Shown: in pieces, positions 29,503 through 40,839 of the stretch
Numbering within the stretch: position 1 is the first letter of the stretch
How the letters are laid out: each line of letters starts with the position of its first letter
Source: Shinisaurus crocodilurus
Lineage: Eukaryota; Chordata; Lepidosauria; Squamata; Shinisauridae
Assembly: GCA_021292165.1 (NCBI GenBank)
Contig: CM037877.1
Coordinates: 7,307,980-7,371,979, forward strand
DNA: 64,000 bases
Reading direction: 5' to 3'
The notes under the pieces: model-generated
Database searches by the model: none
Told to the model about the DNA's origin: nothing
What the model saw: only the letters and a program-made list of their open reading frames with translations
Translations under genes and position numbers: made by a program

Positions 29503-29973
29503 CAACAGTGGTGCAGCTAGGTAATTTCAGACCCTGGACTTACTGAATGTATGCCCCCCCCACCCTTTTAAGATGGCCACGTGTCTTCCTTCAGTTGTGA
29601 AGCACACAGCTAACATGTTTCTTCTCCCCTCCCTGCCTTTCCGTGCTTCACTGCCACGGGTTCTGCATTCCTGAAATGTCAGAGCAAACAAAACAAAACA
29701 AAGCAAGCAACCTGTTTGCCAAACCTGATAATAATAATAATAAAAAAGAGAATACTCCAAGCATGTGCAGTTTTGTATTTTAAACTCACTTACATCATAG
29801 CCAGGGCTTTTTTTCTGGTGGAACTCACCGGAACTGAGTTCCAGCACCTTTTCTTCTATTAATTGCATTACAATTTAATCGCCATCTACTCCCGAGGAAA
29901 TGTAATCCAAGAGTTCCGGTACCTTTTTCTCCAGAAAAAAAGCACTGATCATAGCACTATGATGACTACAGGA
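29503..29973. repeat. unnamed interspersed repeat, family X copy 2, split by a foldback element
   Basis: Matches 1036-1333 on both sides of the insertion at 29802-29947 (for example GTGAAGCACACAGCTAACAT and GCATGTGCAGTTTTG before, ATCATAGCACTATGATG after). Confidence 0.7.
29802..29947. mobile_element. hAT-like element, family E, with perfect 8-bp duplication
   Basis: Begins CAGGGCTTTTTTTCTGGTGG and ends CTCCAGAAAAAAAGCACTG. ATCATAGC is repeated exactly at 29794-29801 and 29948-29955. A second copy in opposite orientation is at 43914-44061. 146 bp, no coding capacity. Confidence 0.9.
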
Positions 29974-30229
29974 ATAAAATAGAGTGTGCATCCATTTTAT
30001 CCTAAATGCATTTGCTTGAGAATAAGGACTGCTTTGTTGTAGAAAAAGATAATAATATATATATTTAAAGGAAAAACAATGCCGTGAGCATGTGTCACTA
30101 TGCACATGCCCATTCGGCTGCTCCCTAACTCTAAAATGTTTTTTTTTTAAAATAAGAAGAAAGGATGCTGTGCCGAGCAGGATCAGTTCTGGTGGGCCCC
30201 GGCGTGTTAGTCCAGATGCTGACACAGGA

Positions 30230-30490
30230 CCTGTGTGATAATATTTGACAAATTCCTGGAGGAGAAGGCTATCAATGGCTACTAGTCCTGACTGGCTATA
30301 AGCTACCTCCAGTATCAGAGGCAGTATGCCTATGTACACCAACCAGTTGCTGGGGAACATGGGCGGGAGGGAGCTGTTGCACTCATGTCCTGCTTGTGGG
30401 CTACCCATGGGCAGCTGGTTGGCCACTGTGTGAACAGAATGCTGGACTAGATGGACCCTTGGTCTGATCCAGCAGGGCTCTTCTTATGTA
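30230..30490 (+). mobile_element. CR1 3' UTR fragment
   Basis: GACAAATTCCTGGAGGAGAA (end of ORF2), GGCTATCAATGGCTACTAGT, then TGCACTCATGTCCTGCTTGT and TGATCCAGCAGGGCTCTTCT. Same subfamily as 11880-12565. Confidence 0.85.
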
Positions 30491-30559
30491 CTTATCCATC
30501 ACCTGCTGCTCTCTAGGTGGTCATTTGGGTCCCACTGGGGCTGTGCCCCCCCTAGATTT

Positions 30560-30890
30560 CAGCCCCAATGTCCACTGCCACCAGGTGCTTCTGAAAAGCT
30601 TGCTAGAACAGCATAAAGGGAACTTGCCTCTTGTTCATTCCGACTATCTATCTGACCTTCACAGGTGTACTGCCTCTGCATTTGGAGGCTCCATCTACCA
30701 ATCATGGCTGATATCCACTGATAAAACTATCACCCATGATTTCCCCCCATTCCTGTTTGAAAGCCATTTAAAAGACTGCCTACCGCCACCCTGTGTTGTA
30801 GTGAATTCCAGAAGTTAATTGGATGGAGAAGTACTTCATTTTGTCTGTCCTGAAATATTGGCTCTCACTTTTGCTGTTTTCATTCCACCC
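30560..30890 (-). mobile_element. older CR1-like fragment
   Basis: GTGTACTGCCTCTGCATTTG, TTGAAAGCCATTTAAAAGAC and GTGAATTCCAGAAGTTAATT followed by AGTACTTCATTTTGTCTGTCC match the ORF2-end/3' UTR layout of CR1 on the minus strand with much divergence. Confidence 0.6.
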
Positions 30891-31039
30891 ACCTTCTTTA
30901 TGCTTGAGAGACATCTCTGCCAAACTGAGGGTGGGAAGGGGCCTCAGACGAAAGCTTGTTCCTTACCCTCAGAAGTGTGCATGACTTTGGGAGGGGGGGC
31001 GGGGAAGGAAAAAAAAAAAGATTTTAAACAGATTTTTAT

Positions 31040-31560
31040 TTGAAAGATGAGCCGAAAAAGACATCAAAACAGATCAAAGCAACTAAAGGAAGTGAAAAAA
31101 AAAATGCAAGAGGGGGGGGAAAAAAGAGGAAAAAATCTCCTGCAGTAACATTGGATGAAAATTAATCTTCTCAGATCTGTTTAAAAGATATTCTGTTTGA
31201 TCTTTTATATCTTCTGCTGTGATTATCCAGGTTCCTTTTGAAGTTCTGAGCCCCATAGAACTGATATGTAAAAAGTCCACATACATATGTATTAATAGGG
31301 TACACACAGGCATGCCTGCTGCGCTGATCATGTGTGGATTCGCTGCAAATGGGAGGTAATTAAGTGACAGATGAAGGGATGGATTTCCTTATGCAAGCAG
31401 GCTGCGGCAAGGCAGGCACATCTGAGCGGCATGGATGCCACAGGTGGCGTGTGACAAAAACAGATACCAGACTGGGAGCGAGCGACGCGAGATGACTCTT
31501 GTCCCAGGTATCAGGCCCACTCGAGCTGGCCTCCGGCAACACTGCCCTGGCCTCATTCTT
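31040..31560. other. unique sequence, possible conserved elements
   Basis: No repeats beyond A- and G-runs. The part 31140-31330 has AT motifs; 31400-31520 is GC-richer (GAGCGAGCGACGCGAGATGA). No coding frame. Confidence 0.35.
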
Positions 31561-31924
31561 CAGGTCAAGTCAATATAACTGGATTCATTCAGATCCAATT
31601 CCTAATGGCATGTTAGAGGAGTGGGGTGGGGTGGGGGGAACATGGAAGCATTGCAGATCACAATATTCCAAGGGAAAGAATTAGGCAGAATTTTTGCACT
31701 GTTTTGCTTGGCTGGAGAAATGGAAAATGTTTGCCAAATCCATGAAACCAATGTGTTGAAAGGGACTCAAGGAATTATGTCGTACTTTACATTTAATCTA
31801 GCAAAGCACACATCATTATGATTCAAACTATGTCAAACTTGCACCTTTCTTTGTTTTGGAGGGTAAAGTAGTGCTTCTCTCTGTGTGTGTGGGAGTCAGA
31901 CACAGTATTTCCTTAAAAAGCCTT

Positions 31925-33010
31925 AACTAATTAGAATATTCACTTCCCACTCCATACTTACTGTAAATCCAGTTAGCTGCTATCTCCTAATCATTCTTCC
32001 TTCCCTTTCTTAGAGACATCCTAAACAATCAGGGATCACGTAGTGAATGTGATGACATTATGACACGCCATAGCCAATCAGATCTGGCTTAATGCTGAAA
32101 TCACTTAGATCGAAGATGATTTAGAGTGAACACAGTAAATGTGAATCTTTTCTGGGCAATTATGTAAATGACATATTGGACAATTACTGAAAGCACTCAA
32201 GTTAGCTTTGAGATTTATTGATGAAACTCAATTTTCTAGCATCCTTGGGGCCTTTTCATAGCTTCTAAGAAATACCAGTAAAAGTAATCATTCTCCAAAT
32301 TTCTGGCACTTACTGCAACATAATACATACCTAATATCATATGTAATCTTTTAATAAAAGCTTGATGGACTATTGCTTGAAACTGACAAAGCCACAACTT
32401 TTCACATGGGCCAATGCAGTTTCCTTTAAAAGGTTGCAGCATGCACTATTTTCCATATCGAGTTCTCTAAGTGAAATGTCTTTTTCTGTCTCATTGAGGC
32501 AGCCGGTAGATTCATGTTTTCCACCCACTTCTCTTTTCTTTCACTTTCAGCCCAGTATGCTGATTTCCACCCATTTGCATAATAAGGTGTTTAATGCACA
32601 AAATGATCATGCACAAGCATGCCCATTCTAGCCTTTATCTACGTATGTGCTTCTGAATTCTTTCTTTTCCTCTGTTGGGGGATTATTAGAGTGAAGAAGG
32701 ATGTAGGCACAGACAGCAGCGACTTTGCAAAGAATCTAAAAATCCCTACCTTAAATGGTCAATCCAGGGTTGTTTTGAAAGTTGCTTTTGAAAGCTCCAG
32801 TGCCTGTAATTTCTCTGCTTGTGGCTGTCAAGTTTTAGGATGTGAGTATCTCTCTGAAATTGGCTACCATTGATCAGAAACTTATTTGATATATGCCATT
32901 AAGCAGACATCAGTCACTATAGGCTAGGCTCAGACTAAAATTTACAGCATCAATCCATTCACCTATCAAATCTAGCATGGGAGAGCTGAAAATAAATTTA
33001 GCCCATAAAT
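31925..33010. other. long repeat-free block, candidate conserved non-coding cluster
   Basis: More than 1 kb without a recognisable transposon, unusual for this window. Motifs include CAGCCAATCAGATCTGGC-like CCAAT sites, GGGCAATTATGTAAATGACA, GTTTAATGCACAAAATGATC and CATTTGCATAATAAGG. No frame is protein-like. Confidence 0.42.
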
Positions 33011-33547
33011 GCCGTCGTTTCTGACACCGCAGGTAGAAATGCCTTTTTATAGCAATGCTTCTGGCCAAATCACTTCTTTAAGCAATCCTCCCCTTCTCTC
33101 AATCTCGGCCAAACTACCAGGTATAGTCTTTGTGGCAATTTGCCTTTTCAAATCAAAGATTAAGATGTTTTTGAGACAATTTGCAAAAGCGAAAATGTGG
33201 AGAACCTTTAGAGCTTCTCTCCCACCAGAAACACGATGTGTGGAGAAGGGTGGAGTTAATTTTGTGGCAACAACTGCTAACTTCATGTGCATAGTGATGG
33301 GGTCTAAAGCGGTTGCAATTATCCCGGAAGGGAATCTTGGGGTCATAGGCGATAGCACACTGAAAACCTTAACTGAGTGGAATGTTCACTCCGTCAAGGG
33401 ACTGAATAGTTTCCAGTCCAACTTCTGTGAGGGATAGGGAAACTGACAGGGTGGCTGGGATTAAAATTTCATAAATTACATCCCCCCCCCCCCCAGCAGG
33501 CTATGGGCTGTGGAGAGATTGCTTGAAGAATGGAGCAGGCAGGGAAC

Positions 33548-34117
33548 TGATGCAAAAGAGCCATAGAACAAAAACTCAGAGTACTGAGTTTGATTGACCG
33601 ATGCTGGAACAGGCCAAGGGTCAGAGACAATACTGCTGATACCCATGTTAAGTCTGCACTGCAGCCTATTACCCTTTGGGATAATTATCTGATCTACTGG
33701 GGCCGAACATCTTTGGTACTCAGAGGTTGCTGTGTTTTAAAACAGAGATTCCTTTTAGCTATCAAGGCTGATAACTGTGGACTGACCGCTCCTCCATGGG
33801 TTTGCCAAATTCAGCCTTCCCTGATGTGGCACTTTCCAGATGTGTTGGACTAGGACTTCCATCATCCCCAGCCAGTGCTACCATTGCCCAAGTTGGCGGG
33901 GATGGTGGGAGTTGAAGACCAACACATCTAGAGAGCACCACTTTCAGGAAGGCTGGTCTAATTCTTTTAAAAAAACATCCAAGGTAGTAACCATTACCAA
34001 TTTCTGGTGGTACGTTCCATACATCCACTCTGTGTTATGTGAAGAAGAACTTCCTTCTGTCTGTCCTGCCTGGAGGACTCTTGAGTTCTCACATTGGGAG
34101 AGAGGGAGCAAATAAAA
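33548..34117. repeat. left arm of a near-identical inverted duplication
   Basis: Inverse complement of 35205-35798. From AAAAGAGCCATAGAACAAAA to GAGAGAGGGAGCAAATAAAA the arms differ by about six single-base changes and one indel of about 20 bp near 33790. The arm holds a family C foldback at 33812-33955 and an inverted piece of CR1, so it copied a pre-existing nest of repeats. Confidence 0.9.
33812..33955. mobile_element. hAT-like foldback element, family C
   Basis: Ends CAGCCTTCCCTGATGTGGCA and TTTCAGGAAGGCTG are inverse. GCCAAATT and GTCTAATT flank it (6 of 8). It interrupts the CR1 sequence and is present in the other arm at the same site (about 35376-35519). Confidence 0.8.
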
Positions 34118-34152
34118 GCTGTTAGGATCAGGAGGTTCTGGTGGAGGGAGGG

Positions 34153-34154
<2 letters not shown>

Positions 34155-34187
<33 letters not shown>
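34155..34187. repeat. (GA)n microsatellite
   Basis: About 16 GA units within the spacer of the inverted duplication. Confidence 0.95.
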
Positions 34188-34188
<1 letters not shown>

Positions 34189-34526
34189 CATTCTACAGAG
34201 GCTGGCTACGAGATTGGATGGGTAAGAGAAGTGGGGGAAAGGCAGAAGCAGCGGCTGGAAAAGGAGGAAGACTGAGGACATCCAGGAGAAAGTAGGATTG
34301 AGGCAAAGCCTTCTACATAACCAAAGGAAAGTGGAAGCTGTGCACTATATACAGAGAGGCAGAAGTAAGGCAACGGAGGGAGCCAGGTTGGTGTGCGGGG
34401 ATGAGGTTGCTAGGCCTACAATCTAGAGCTAGAGATAACAGCGGGGATTCCTCTCCCTGCCTGTCTGGGGAAACCCCCCCCCCGCATGCTGCTCCCTCTC
34501 CCAACTGACACACAGGGGAATCCCCA

Positions 34527-34640
34527 GTGTTATCCTCAATCTATTATCTCCCGTCTATGATCATCCCCAGTGTTATCTCCAATCTGTTATCTCCAATCTA
34601 TGATTGTTATCTCCAATCTATGATTGGAGATAATGGAAGG
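34527..34640. repeat. irregular minisatellite of about 18-20 bp
   Basis: Four to five units around TGTTATCTCCAATCTATGAT, ending in a small palindrome TTATCTCCAATC...GATTGGAGATAA. Confidence 0.8.
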
Positions 34641-34969
34641 GATTCCTCTCCCCACCTCCTCCCCATCCACTGGTATGGGGTTGGGCTTCTGGAGGAGGCA
34701 AGGTCCGCAGAAGTGGGGCAAGCCTCCTCAGCCCCGATGCGGATCCTCCGTGGGCCAGAACAGGCCTGCAGGCCAGAGGTTCTGCATCTGTGATCTAGAC
34801 GGTGAAAAGGGAATTTTGTCAGTCCTGAGTTTGGAACTCATGACAGCATTTGGGACCTGCGAATGCGAGGGAGGCAATGAGAGTCATGGAGCAACGGACG
34901 GGTCATGGTAGGGATGAATTTCACTGACCGATTTAAACTAACCAGCCAATTCTTTAAAGGGCTGTGGTC

Positions 34970-35770
34970 CACGGTGCAGAAATATTTTGGGGCTAGTGTG
35001 TAGAGTTCTGGCTGTCCCATCTAAAACAAACAGATGTCCTAAAGCTGGAAAATGTAGCACAAAGGGCAACCAAAGGACTGGAACACCTTCCCTATGAGGA
35101 GAGGCTAAAGTGTTTGGGGTTTTCTAACTTAGAAAAAAAGGAAGAGTAAAAGGGAGGCATGACAGAAGTCAATAACATTTGTGAGTGGCGTGGAGCAAGT
35201 GAAAAGACAGCCATTTTTATTTGCTCCCTCTCTCCTAATGTGAGAACTCAAGAGTCCTCCAGGCAGGACAGACAGAAGGAAGTTCTTCTTCACATAACAC
35301 AGAGTGAATGTATGGAACGTACCACCAGAAATTGGTAATGGTTACTACCTTGGATGTTTTTTAAAAGAATTAGACCAGCCTTCCTGAAAGTGGTGCTCTC
35401 TAGATGTGTTGGTCTTCAACTCCCACTATCCCCAGCCAACTTGGGCAATGGTAGCACTGGCTGGGGATGATGGAAGTCCTAGTCCAACACATCTGGAAAG
35501 TGCCACATCAGGGAAGGCTGAATTTGACAAACCCATGGAGTTTGTCCATGGGACATGACCCATGGTCAGTCCACAGTTATCAGCCTTGATAGCTAAAAGG
35601 AATCTCTGTTTTAAAACACAGCAACCTCTGAGTACCAAAGATGTTCGGCCCCAGTAGATCAGATAATTATCCCAAAGGGTAATAGGCTGCAGTGCAGACT
35701 TAACATGGGTATCAGCAGTATTGTCTCTGACCCTTGGCCTGTTCCAGCATCGGTCAATCAAACTCAGTAC
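34970..35770 (+). mobile_element. CR1 fragment forming the right side of the inverted duplication
   Basis: Frames encode LENVAQRATKGLEHLPYEERL, then ICSLSPNVRTQESSRQDRQK and EVLLHITQSECMERTTRNW, the CR1 ORF2 end. A family C foldback interrupts at about 35376-35519, after which ORF2 end and 3' UTR continue. The left arm holds only the part from about 35205 onward, so this side is likely the ancestral one. Confidence 0.78.
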
Positions 35771-35798
35771 TCTGAGTTTTTGTTCTATGGCTCTTTTG
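35205..35798. repeat. right arm of the inverted duplication
   Basis: Inverse complement of 33548-34117, with the extra sequence CATGGACAAA.../...CATGGGTCATGTC around 35540-35565. The left-arm inner breakpoint falls inside CR1 coding sequence that is continuous on this side. Confidence 0.9.
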
Positions 35799-35814
35799 GA
35801 TGTGGCTTTTGAGG

Positions 35815-35915
35815 GTGCTGCCTGCCTAAGTCCCTTCTAAACAGAGATGCTTGGAATTGAACCTGTGACCTTACATGAAAAGCATAGGCTTGACCACTCA
35901 GCTCTGACCCCTCCC
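35815..35915 (-). mobile_element. SINE type A head fragment
   Basis: The minus strand gives GAGCTGAGTGGTCAAGCCTA and GGTCACAGGTTCAATTCC, a tRNA-like head with A and B boxes and little else. Confidence 0.6.
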
Positions 35916-36049
35916 CCAAAACACAGTCGCTCTAACGTGGTTTATGTGGTACACCTCTCATCACAGCCCTTTCCATACTTTCCCTTAAATCTCTATGCCT
36001 GATCTATTAATTCCACGGATCCTTTTGAGTATAGCTTCATCTCAACAGA

Positions 36050-36124
36050 TGAGCAGGGGGTTGGACTCGATGGCCTTGTAGGTCCCTTCCAACTCTACTT
36101 TTCTATGATTCTATGATTCTATGA
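36050..36124 (+). mobile_element. CR1 3' terminus
   Basis: GAGCAGGGGGTTGGACTCGA, TGGCCTTGTAGGTCCCTTCC and three TTCTATGA repeats. Only the last ~75 bp are present. Confidence 0.88.
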
Positions 36125-36219
36125 ACAGCTGTGATGTTAGATTTTTTTTCTTTCCCCCTTTTCCTGCCATTTCCTAGGATGATGTGCTGCATTTTGCAAA
36201 ACAGATAGCTGAATCTACT

Positions 36220-37270
36220 GCCCCTCCCTCTCAACTGTGGTAATTTTATTTGTACTTTTACAAGTGTACGGTATAACCCAGCAAATTATTTTATTTTCAT
36301 GCACTCTGAAAAGATGATCAAAGGGCTTATTTGCAAGCTAAGAACGCACATGTTGGTCATTGAATGAAGGGTGGGCAGAGTAGCTTTCTTCTCTTTTCTT
36401 GCATGCAAAAATCAATTGAAGGAGATTTTTAAAAATTAAAATATATGCCTAGCTTTCCCGGCTTTGGAGCCTTTAACTACGGTAGGTTGTGGCTGGGGTT
36501 ATCATCTGAGGCTTTGCTGCTAACAGTATGGAAAAGGAAGGGAGAGGCTGTGATTTCTCTCTCAGTCTGATGGGAGGGGGAAGTTGTCAAGAGAAACGGG
36601 CCCTTTGGTTTTTCATCAACTGGGCACATGCTGACGACGGCAAGGGTGAAAGAAGACAAAAAACAATATCCCCAAGAAGAAAGACAGAAATTAAAGGGGG
36701 GTGGGGGGATGAAGGCACAGCTCAGATATAAAAGCACAGTGTGATTCTCTCCTTCCAACTGTCCTTTTTAAAGATGCAAATCCATACACCCCCTTCCCCA
36801 GCTCAAGAGAGTCTTGGGGAATGATATATGTTTCTCCAGAAACGGCTTCATTTGGAAGTGCTGGAGCTGCATAATTGAACTGCTCAATGGCTGCTTGTGC
36901 TTCATTGAAAGAAAACTAAAGAAGCGTGGGAGGGGGGGCAGCAGTTTGGGACTCTAATAAAAAATGTTGAGAAGTACTTCTCTGATTTTTTCTCCCCATT
37001 TGACCTTGCAAATCCAAGAGTTCTGACTTGCCTGATTCCTTCTACTCCTCCCCCACCCCACCCCCATTACATATTGCGTGGGTGCTGGTTGAAGTCGGAG
37101 ATCAAAGGGTTCCCAACGGAGGCTTGGCATTGGCTCACCAGGATAAACACGTTTGCTCTCCGGGTATTTTGGTTGAGAAAGAACAAACTTGTCCTCTGAC
37201 TGAAGTCAATGACATCCTTTGCATATGCACGATGCAAAATCAAGCCACATTGAATTATTTTGAGTCCTAA
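36220..37270. other. repeat-poor block, candidate conserved non-coding cluster
   Basis: Stretches 36260-36350 (TTTTATTTTCATGCACTCTG, GATCAAAGGGCTTATTTGC), 36750-36930 (CTGGAGCTGCATAATTGAAC) and 37150-37265 are unique and motif-rich. No gene or transposon was recognised. Confidence 0.38.
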
Positions 37271-39747
37271 GCCCATAAGGTTTCGAACCAGCATATCTTA
37301 AAGGAGGTTGCCTCTGCCCCCATGACCTGCCTTGGTCTCTTAGATCTTCCAAGAACATCCTTATGGTTATTCCATCCATATCCCAAGTTGAGAATGGAAG
37401 GGTCTGTTGCTGTATGTAGGTGTTCCTGGGTGCTAGCCCTTTACTTGCACTACCTCATCCCTGGGTAGGTGGGGGGCTGAACTCACCAAAACTGAAGCCT
37501 GTGCCCATAACGGAATCCTTGCAAGGCCTTCTTCTTTTGGTTGACTTTTCATGGAAGAACTTCACAGGCTCTGGATTTACTAGAGGGTAGTCTGTTAGAA
37601 CACATATGAAAATGTGTCCATAAAGATGACTATAGTCAAGATGTTGGATGATCTTGGATATAGCTATCTGTAGCCAAGCCCCATTTCATTTCCTTCCTTT
37701 GCCTCACTGTCTTTTTCATGGGTCCCTACTTTCTTCAGTCTTTCTCTCTTAGATGTTCGGCTTCCTCCTCTGCTACTGACTGTGAACACACCCTGTCCAT
37801 ATAGAGATCCTTGTGGCCATAATCCTAAGACACAGTTAGGCATCCTTAACACCTAACCTATTGAGCTTAGAGGCACCTGAATATTGGATTGTATCCCATG
37901 AATCTTCTTCCGTTAGAAGAAACCCCCCAGCGGTGTTATACTTTGCAACAGGCAGAGAACAATATGTAGGAAAAATGAACATGGAAGGATTACAACCATG
38001 TCTCACCTCATGATGTGATTTCCTTCCAAAAATCCCCCCCCCAATAATGATGACATAATATTGATCACTGTTATTTCAATTCACTTGAAGAAGAACAGAC
38101 ATGTTTTAAACAGGAACTCAGCTCTTGCAAAGCATACCTTAATAAGGCTGAGTACAGAAGTATGGCGGGGAAATCAGTCATCCTTGTTGCTGTTGGTCCT
38201 GATTGAAAGTAAACTGAGTAGAGCAAGTTCCAGAGTTAAAGGGGCTTTAAAAAAAATCACCCTTAAAATCTCCCGCTTGAGAGAACTCGGAGCTCTTTAT
38301 AGTACAACATGAACATGGATGAAAATTTGCTCCAAGAGATCAGGGAACATCACCCAGGTGTAAATCCCATAAGAAAAACAGAGCATGTGAGTATAGCCAC
38401 AAAGTGGGGGAGAGGGAGAAATTATCTGTAAAAGATAAAATCAATTTAACAGTCACAAGCCTCTAACCCCTTTCCAGCTCATGCCTTTATCTGGTGCTAA
38501 CTAAGTAAACCCTTCCTGGCGGTGGAGGAAAAATCCTGTTAATAAATTCTGCTGCAGCATCGTTTCCAGCTTGGGCCTGATAAAACACTACAATACCTAG
38601 AGAATAAATTAGACCCAGGTGCAGGATAGCAGTACACAATTCCTTTCTGTCAAACAGTGCCAGAATAAAGGACCTGAGGCAGGCAGGCTCCTTCTCCACT
38701 GGAAGGGAGATGGGTTTTTTTTGTGTGTGCAATACCTTGGGGCACATGGATCATGCCGCTACATACTCCTTAACTATCCATATACAGGGCCCTGTCGTGG
38801 GACCAAAGGCTCCAGGAGATGCATCTCTTTCTCGGTTGTGTGCGGGTATCGATTGACGGGCTAACAAAGTTTTTGACTGATGCCTCCAAAGTGAAAAAGT
38901 TCCACCCTCTGTTCTGTTACTCACCAGCAGAAAAATGTTTCATCCCCAACTCCTTGCTAAATGTAGTTGGGATGCATCCGAACTTTAGCCGTTGCCCAGC
39001 TCAACCACGAGTGGTAACCCTGAGGGGTTTTTTCCTCTGTGTGCAACATCACACACCCACCCTGGATTGGTACTGAGTCACTGGACAAAAAAAAAAAAAA
39101 GACACACCACTGATTCTTTGTCTCTTGCCTAATTTCCTTTTGAAATGAAATAGGTGGCTCCACGAAATCATTCCCTGTCAAAATAATTCTATCAAAGGCC
39201 ATTTCAAGTCAGCAGGCACTTCCAAAATTTGGGAGTGGGGGCTTGTAGAAGAGGAAGGAATTTTCTAAATTTGAGGAGTACGCTAAATTGTATGTAAAGT
39301 TGGCTATTTCTACACACACATAAATGTGCACTCTACTCACAACGGTGATTTGAACACCAACAGGGATGGTTAAAAATGAAAAGGAAAAAAAAAAAAAAAA
39401 GATGGCACAGAATTCCCTAGAAAGTAGATACTCTTCTGCCTGGACTTTCACCTCCCCTGCTGACTTTTGCCTGGCAGACACTGCAGCAAGAAGCCTTGGC
39501 ATATTTTCAAACGGGAGGCCAGATTAGATGGCGGGGAGGGCAAGAGTGGCAACCCTTGCATTAATCAGAGAGAAAAGCTCTGTCTCCTAGAATCCTTTCA
39601 TTAGCCAGCAAGACAGGTAACCTTTGACCTCCTGCATCACTTACTTCCCTGGTAACAACTCCTCCTGGCAGATCATCCTTTTTGTAGGCCTCATCCATAT
39701 TCAAAGAGGCATCGTATCCACGCACCACTAAGAGGCTAATCAAATGG

Positions 39748-39795
39748 CTTCCTTCCTTCCTTTCTTCCCCTTCCTTCCTTCCTTCCTTCCTTCCC
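39748..39795. repeat. (TTCC)n microsatellite
   Basis: About ten TTCC units with one interruption (TTTCTTCCCC). Confidence 0.92.
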
Positions 39796-40010
39796 TGGCA
39801 AGACAGCATCCCTAGGAAAACTGACTGGAAACTATGTATAGTTTTGTTGTGAACTGCCTCCAGTTTAAAGCAATTCTTGGCCATTTGCAGCAAGGACATT
39901 TGCTTCCTAATTTTCATTGCCTTCACTCACCTGATTGACTAGCTACGTATTGTCTTGTGGTGTCTTTCCATTCACTGCCTGATTACTCACACGGCTAATC
40001 CAAATGTTTT

Positions 40011-40011
<1 letters not shown>

Positions 40012-40043
<32 letters not shown>
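40012..40043. repeat. (GT)n microsatellite
   Basis: Sixteen uninterrupted GT units. Confidence 0.95.
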
Positions 40044-40045
<2 letters not shown>

Positions 40046-40331
40046 CTACAACACCAAAATGGCTATTTTCTACCCATGAATGAAAGCTGGCAAATATTTG
40101 GTGCTTTGTTACCCTCTCGAACTGCCCCTTTTGTTGGGTTAATATGTTTGGTGTGGTCATTTGGTTGATTTAGAGCTGATTTGTTACATGACTTCAGTGG
40201 CCTGGAAAGGGAGCTAAGGACTTGCGACTTTTTTCTGTGCCACTCAGATATGAGGAGGAAATCATTTTGAGTATTATGTGGTTCTTCCCCATGGTCATTT
40301 TGCCCTCCTTGAAGGCTGGGCAAGATTCTCA

Positions 40332-40377
40332 TGAGAACCCTGTGAGAACCATGAAATGGCTTCTCACAGGGTTCTCA
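40332..40377. repeat. short strong hairpin
   Basis: TGAGAACCCTGTGAGAACCAT pairs with ATGGCTTCTCACAGGGTTCTCA (17 bp perfect, one bulge, 4 bp more) around a 3-nt loop. Confidence 0.75.
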
Positions 40378-40535
40378 CAGTGTTCCTTAATCTATACCTA
40401 ACCAGAACAGGATGTGAAGAAACCATGAGGGAAGCATCCAAATTTAGCCCTAGTGGGAGGGGTTGGCATTGTGATCCAGGTTTGAAGGTAAGAGCCTAAG
40501 AGACTAAATCTTCCTTCAGGTTGGATTGCTTAGAG

Positions 40536-40834
40536 AAGGGGTGCAGAACCTCAGGCCTGGGGCCAAGTTTGGCCCTCTGGGGGTCCCAATCTGGCTCTCA
40601 GGGAGAGCCAGAAGGCCATGTCCCCTTTCCCCCAACCAATGATTGTTTGGTGGCTTCTTAGCTTTTGTGCAGTTTCCCCCCCCCTCATTCTACAAAGTTG
40701 AAAATACCCAAAAAGTTGGTATTATTGACCCTGGCCCATTTATCTTTGACCCCAGCCATCATTGAAATGTGGCCCCTGAGAGCTTCTCTGAAGTGGAATG
40801 TGGCCCTCGGGCTGAAAGAGGTTCTGCACCCCTG
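40536..40834. mobile_element. non-autonomous hAT element, same family as 5784-6695
   Basis: Left AAGGGGTGCAGAACCTCAGG and right GAGGTTCTGCACCCCTG are inverse. GCTTAGAG and TCTTAGGG flank it (6 of 8). Interior motifs TTTGGCCCTCTGGGG and ATGTGGCCCTCGGGCTGAAA recur in the fragments at 21780 and 28240. Confidence 0.8.
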
Positions 40835-40839
40835 TCTTA

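Larger units (their letters stand above)
37271..40330. other. unassigned, mostly unique sequence
   Basis: No recognised gene. Contains poly-A tracts at about 39086-39100 and 39385-39401, a (TTCC)n run at 39748-39795 and a (GT)n run at 40012-40043. No intact transposon edges were found by eye; older debris is possible. Confidence 0.45.

Noticed and set aside
29875..30426. 183-codon open frame on the minus strand
   Set aside because: It is antisense to a CR1 3' UTR joined to family X and E sequence, with no recognisable domain.
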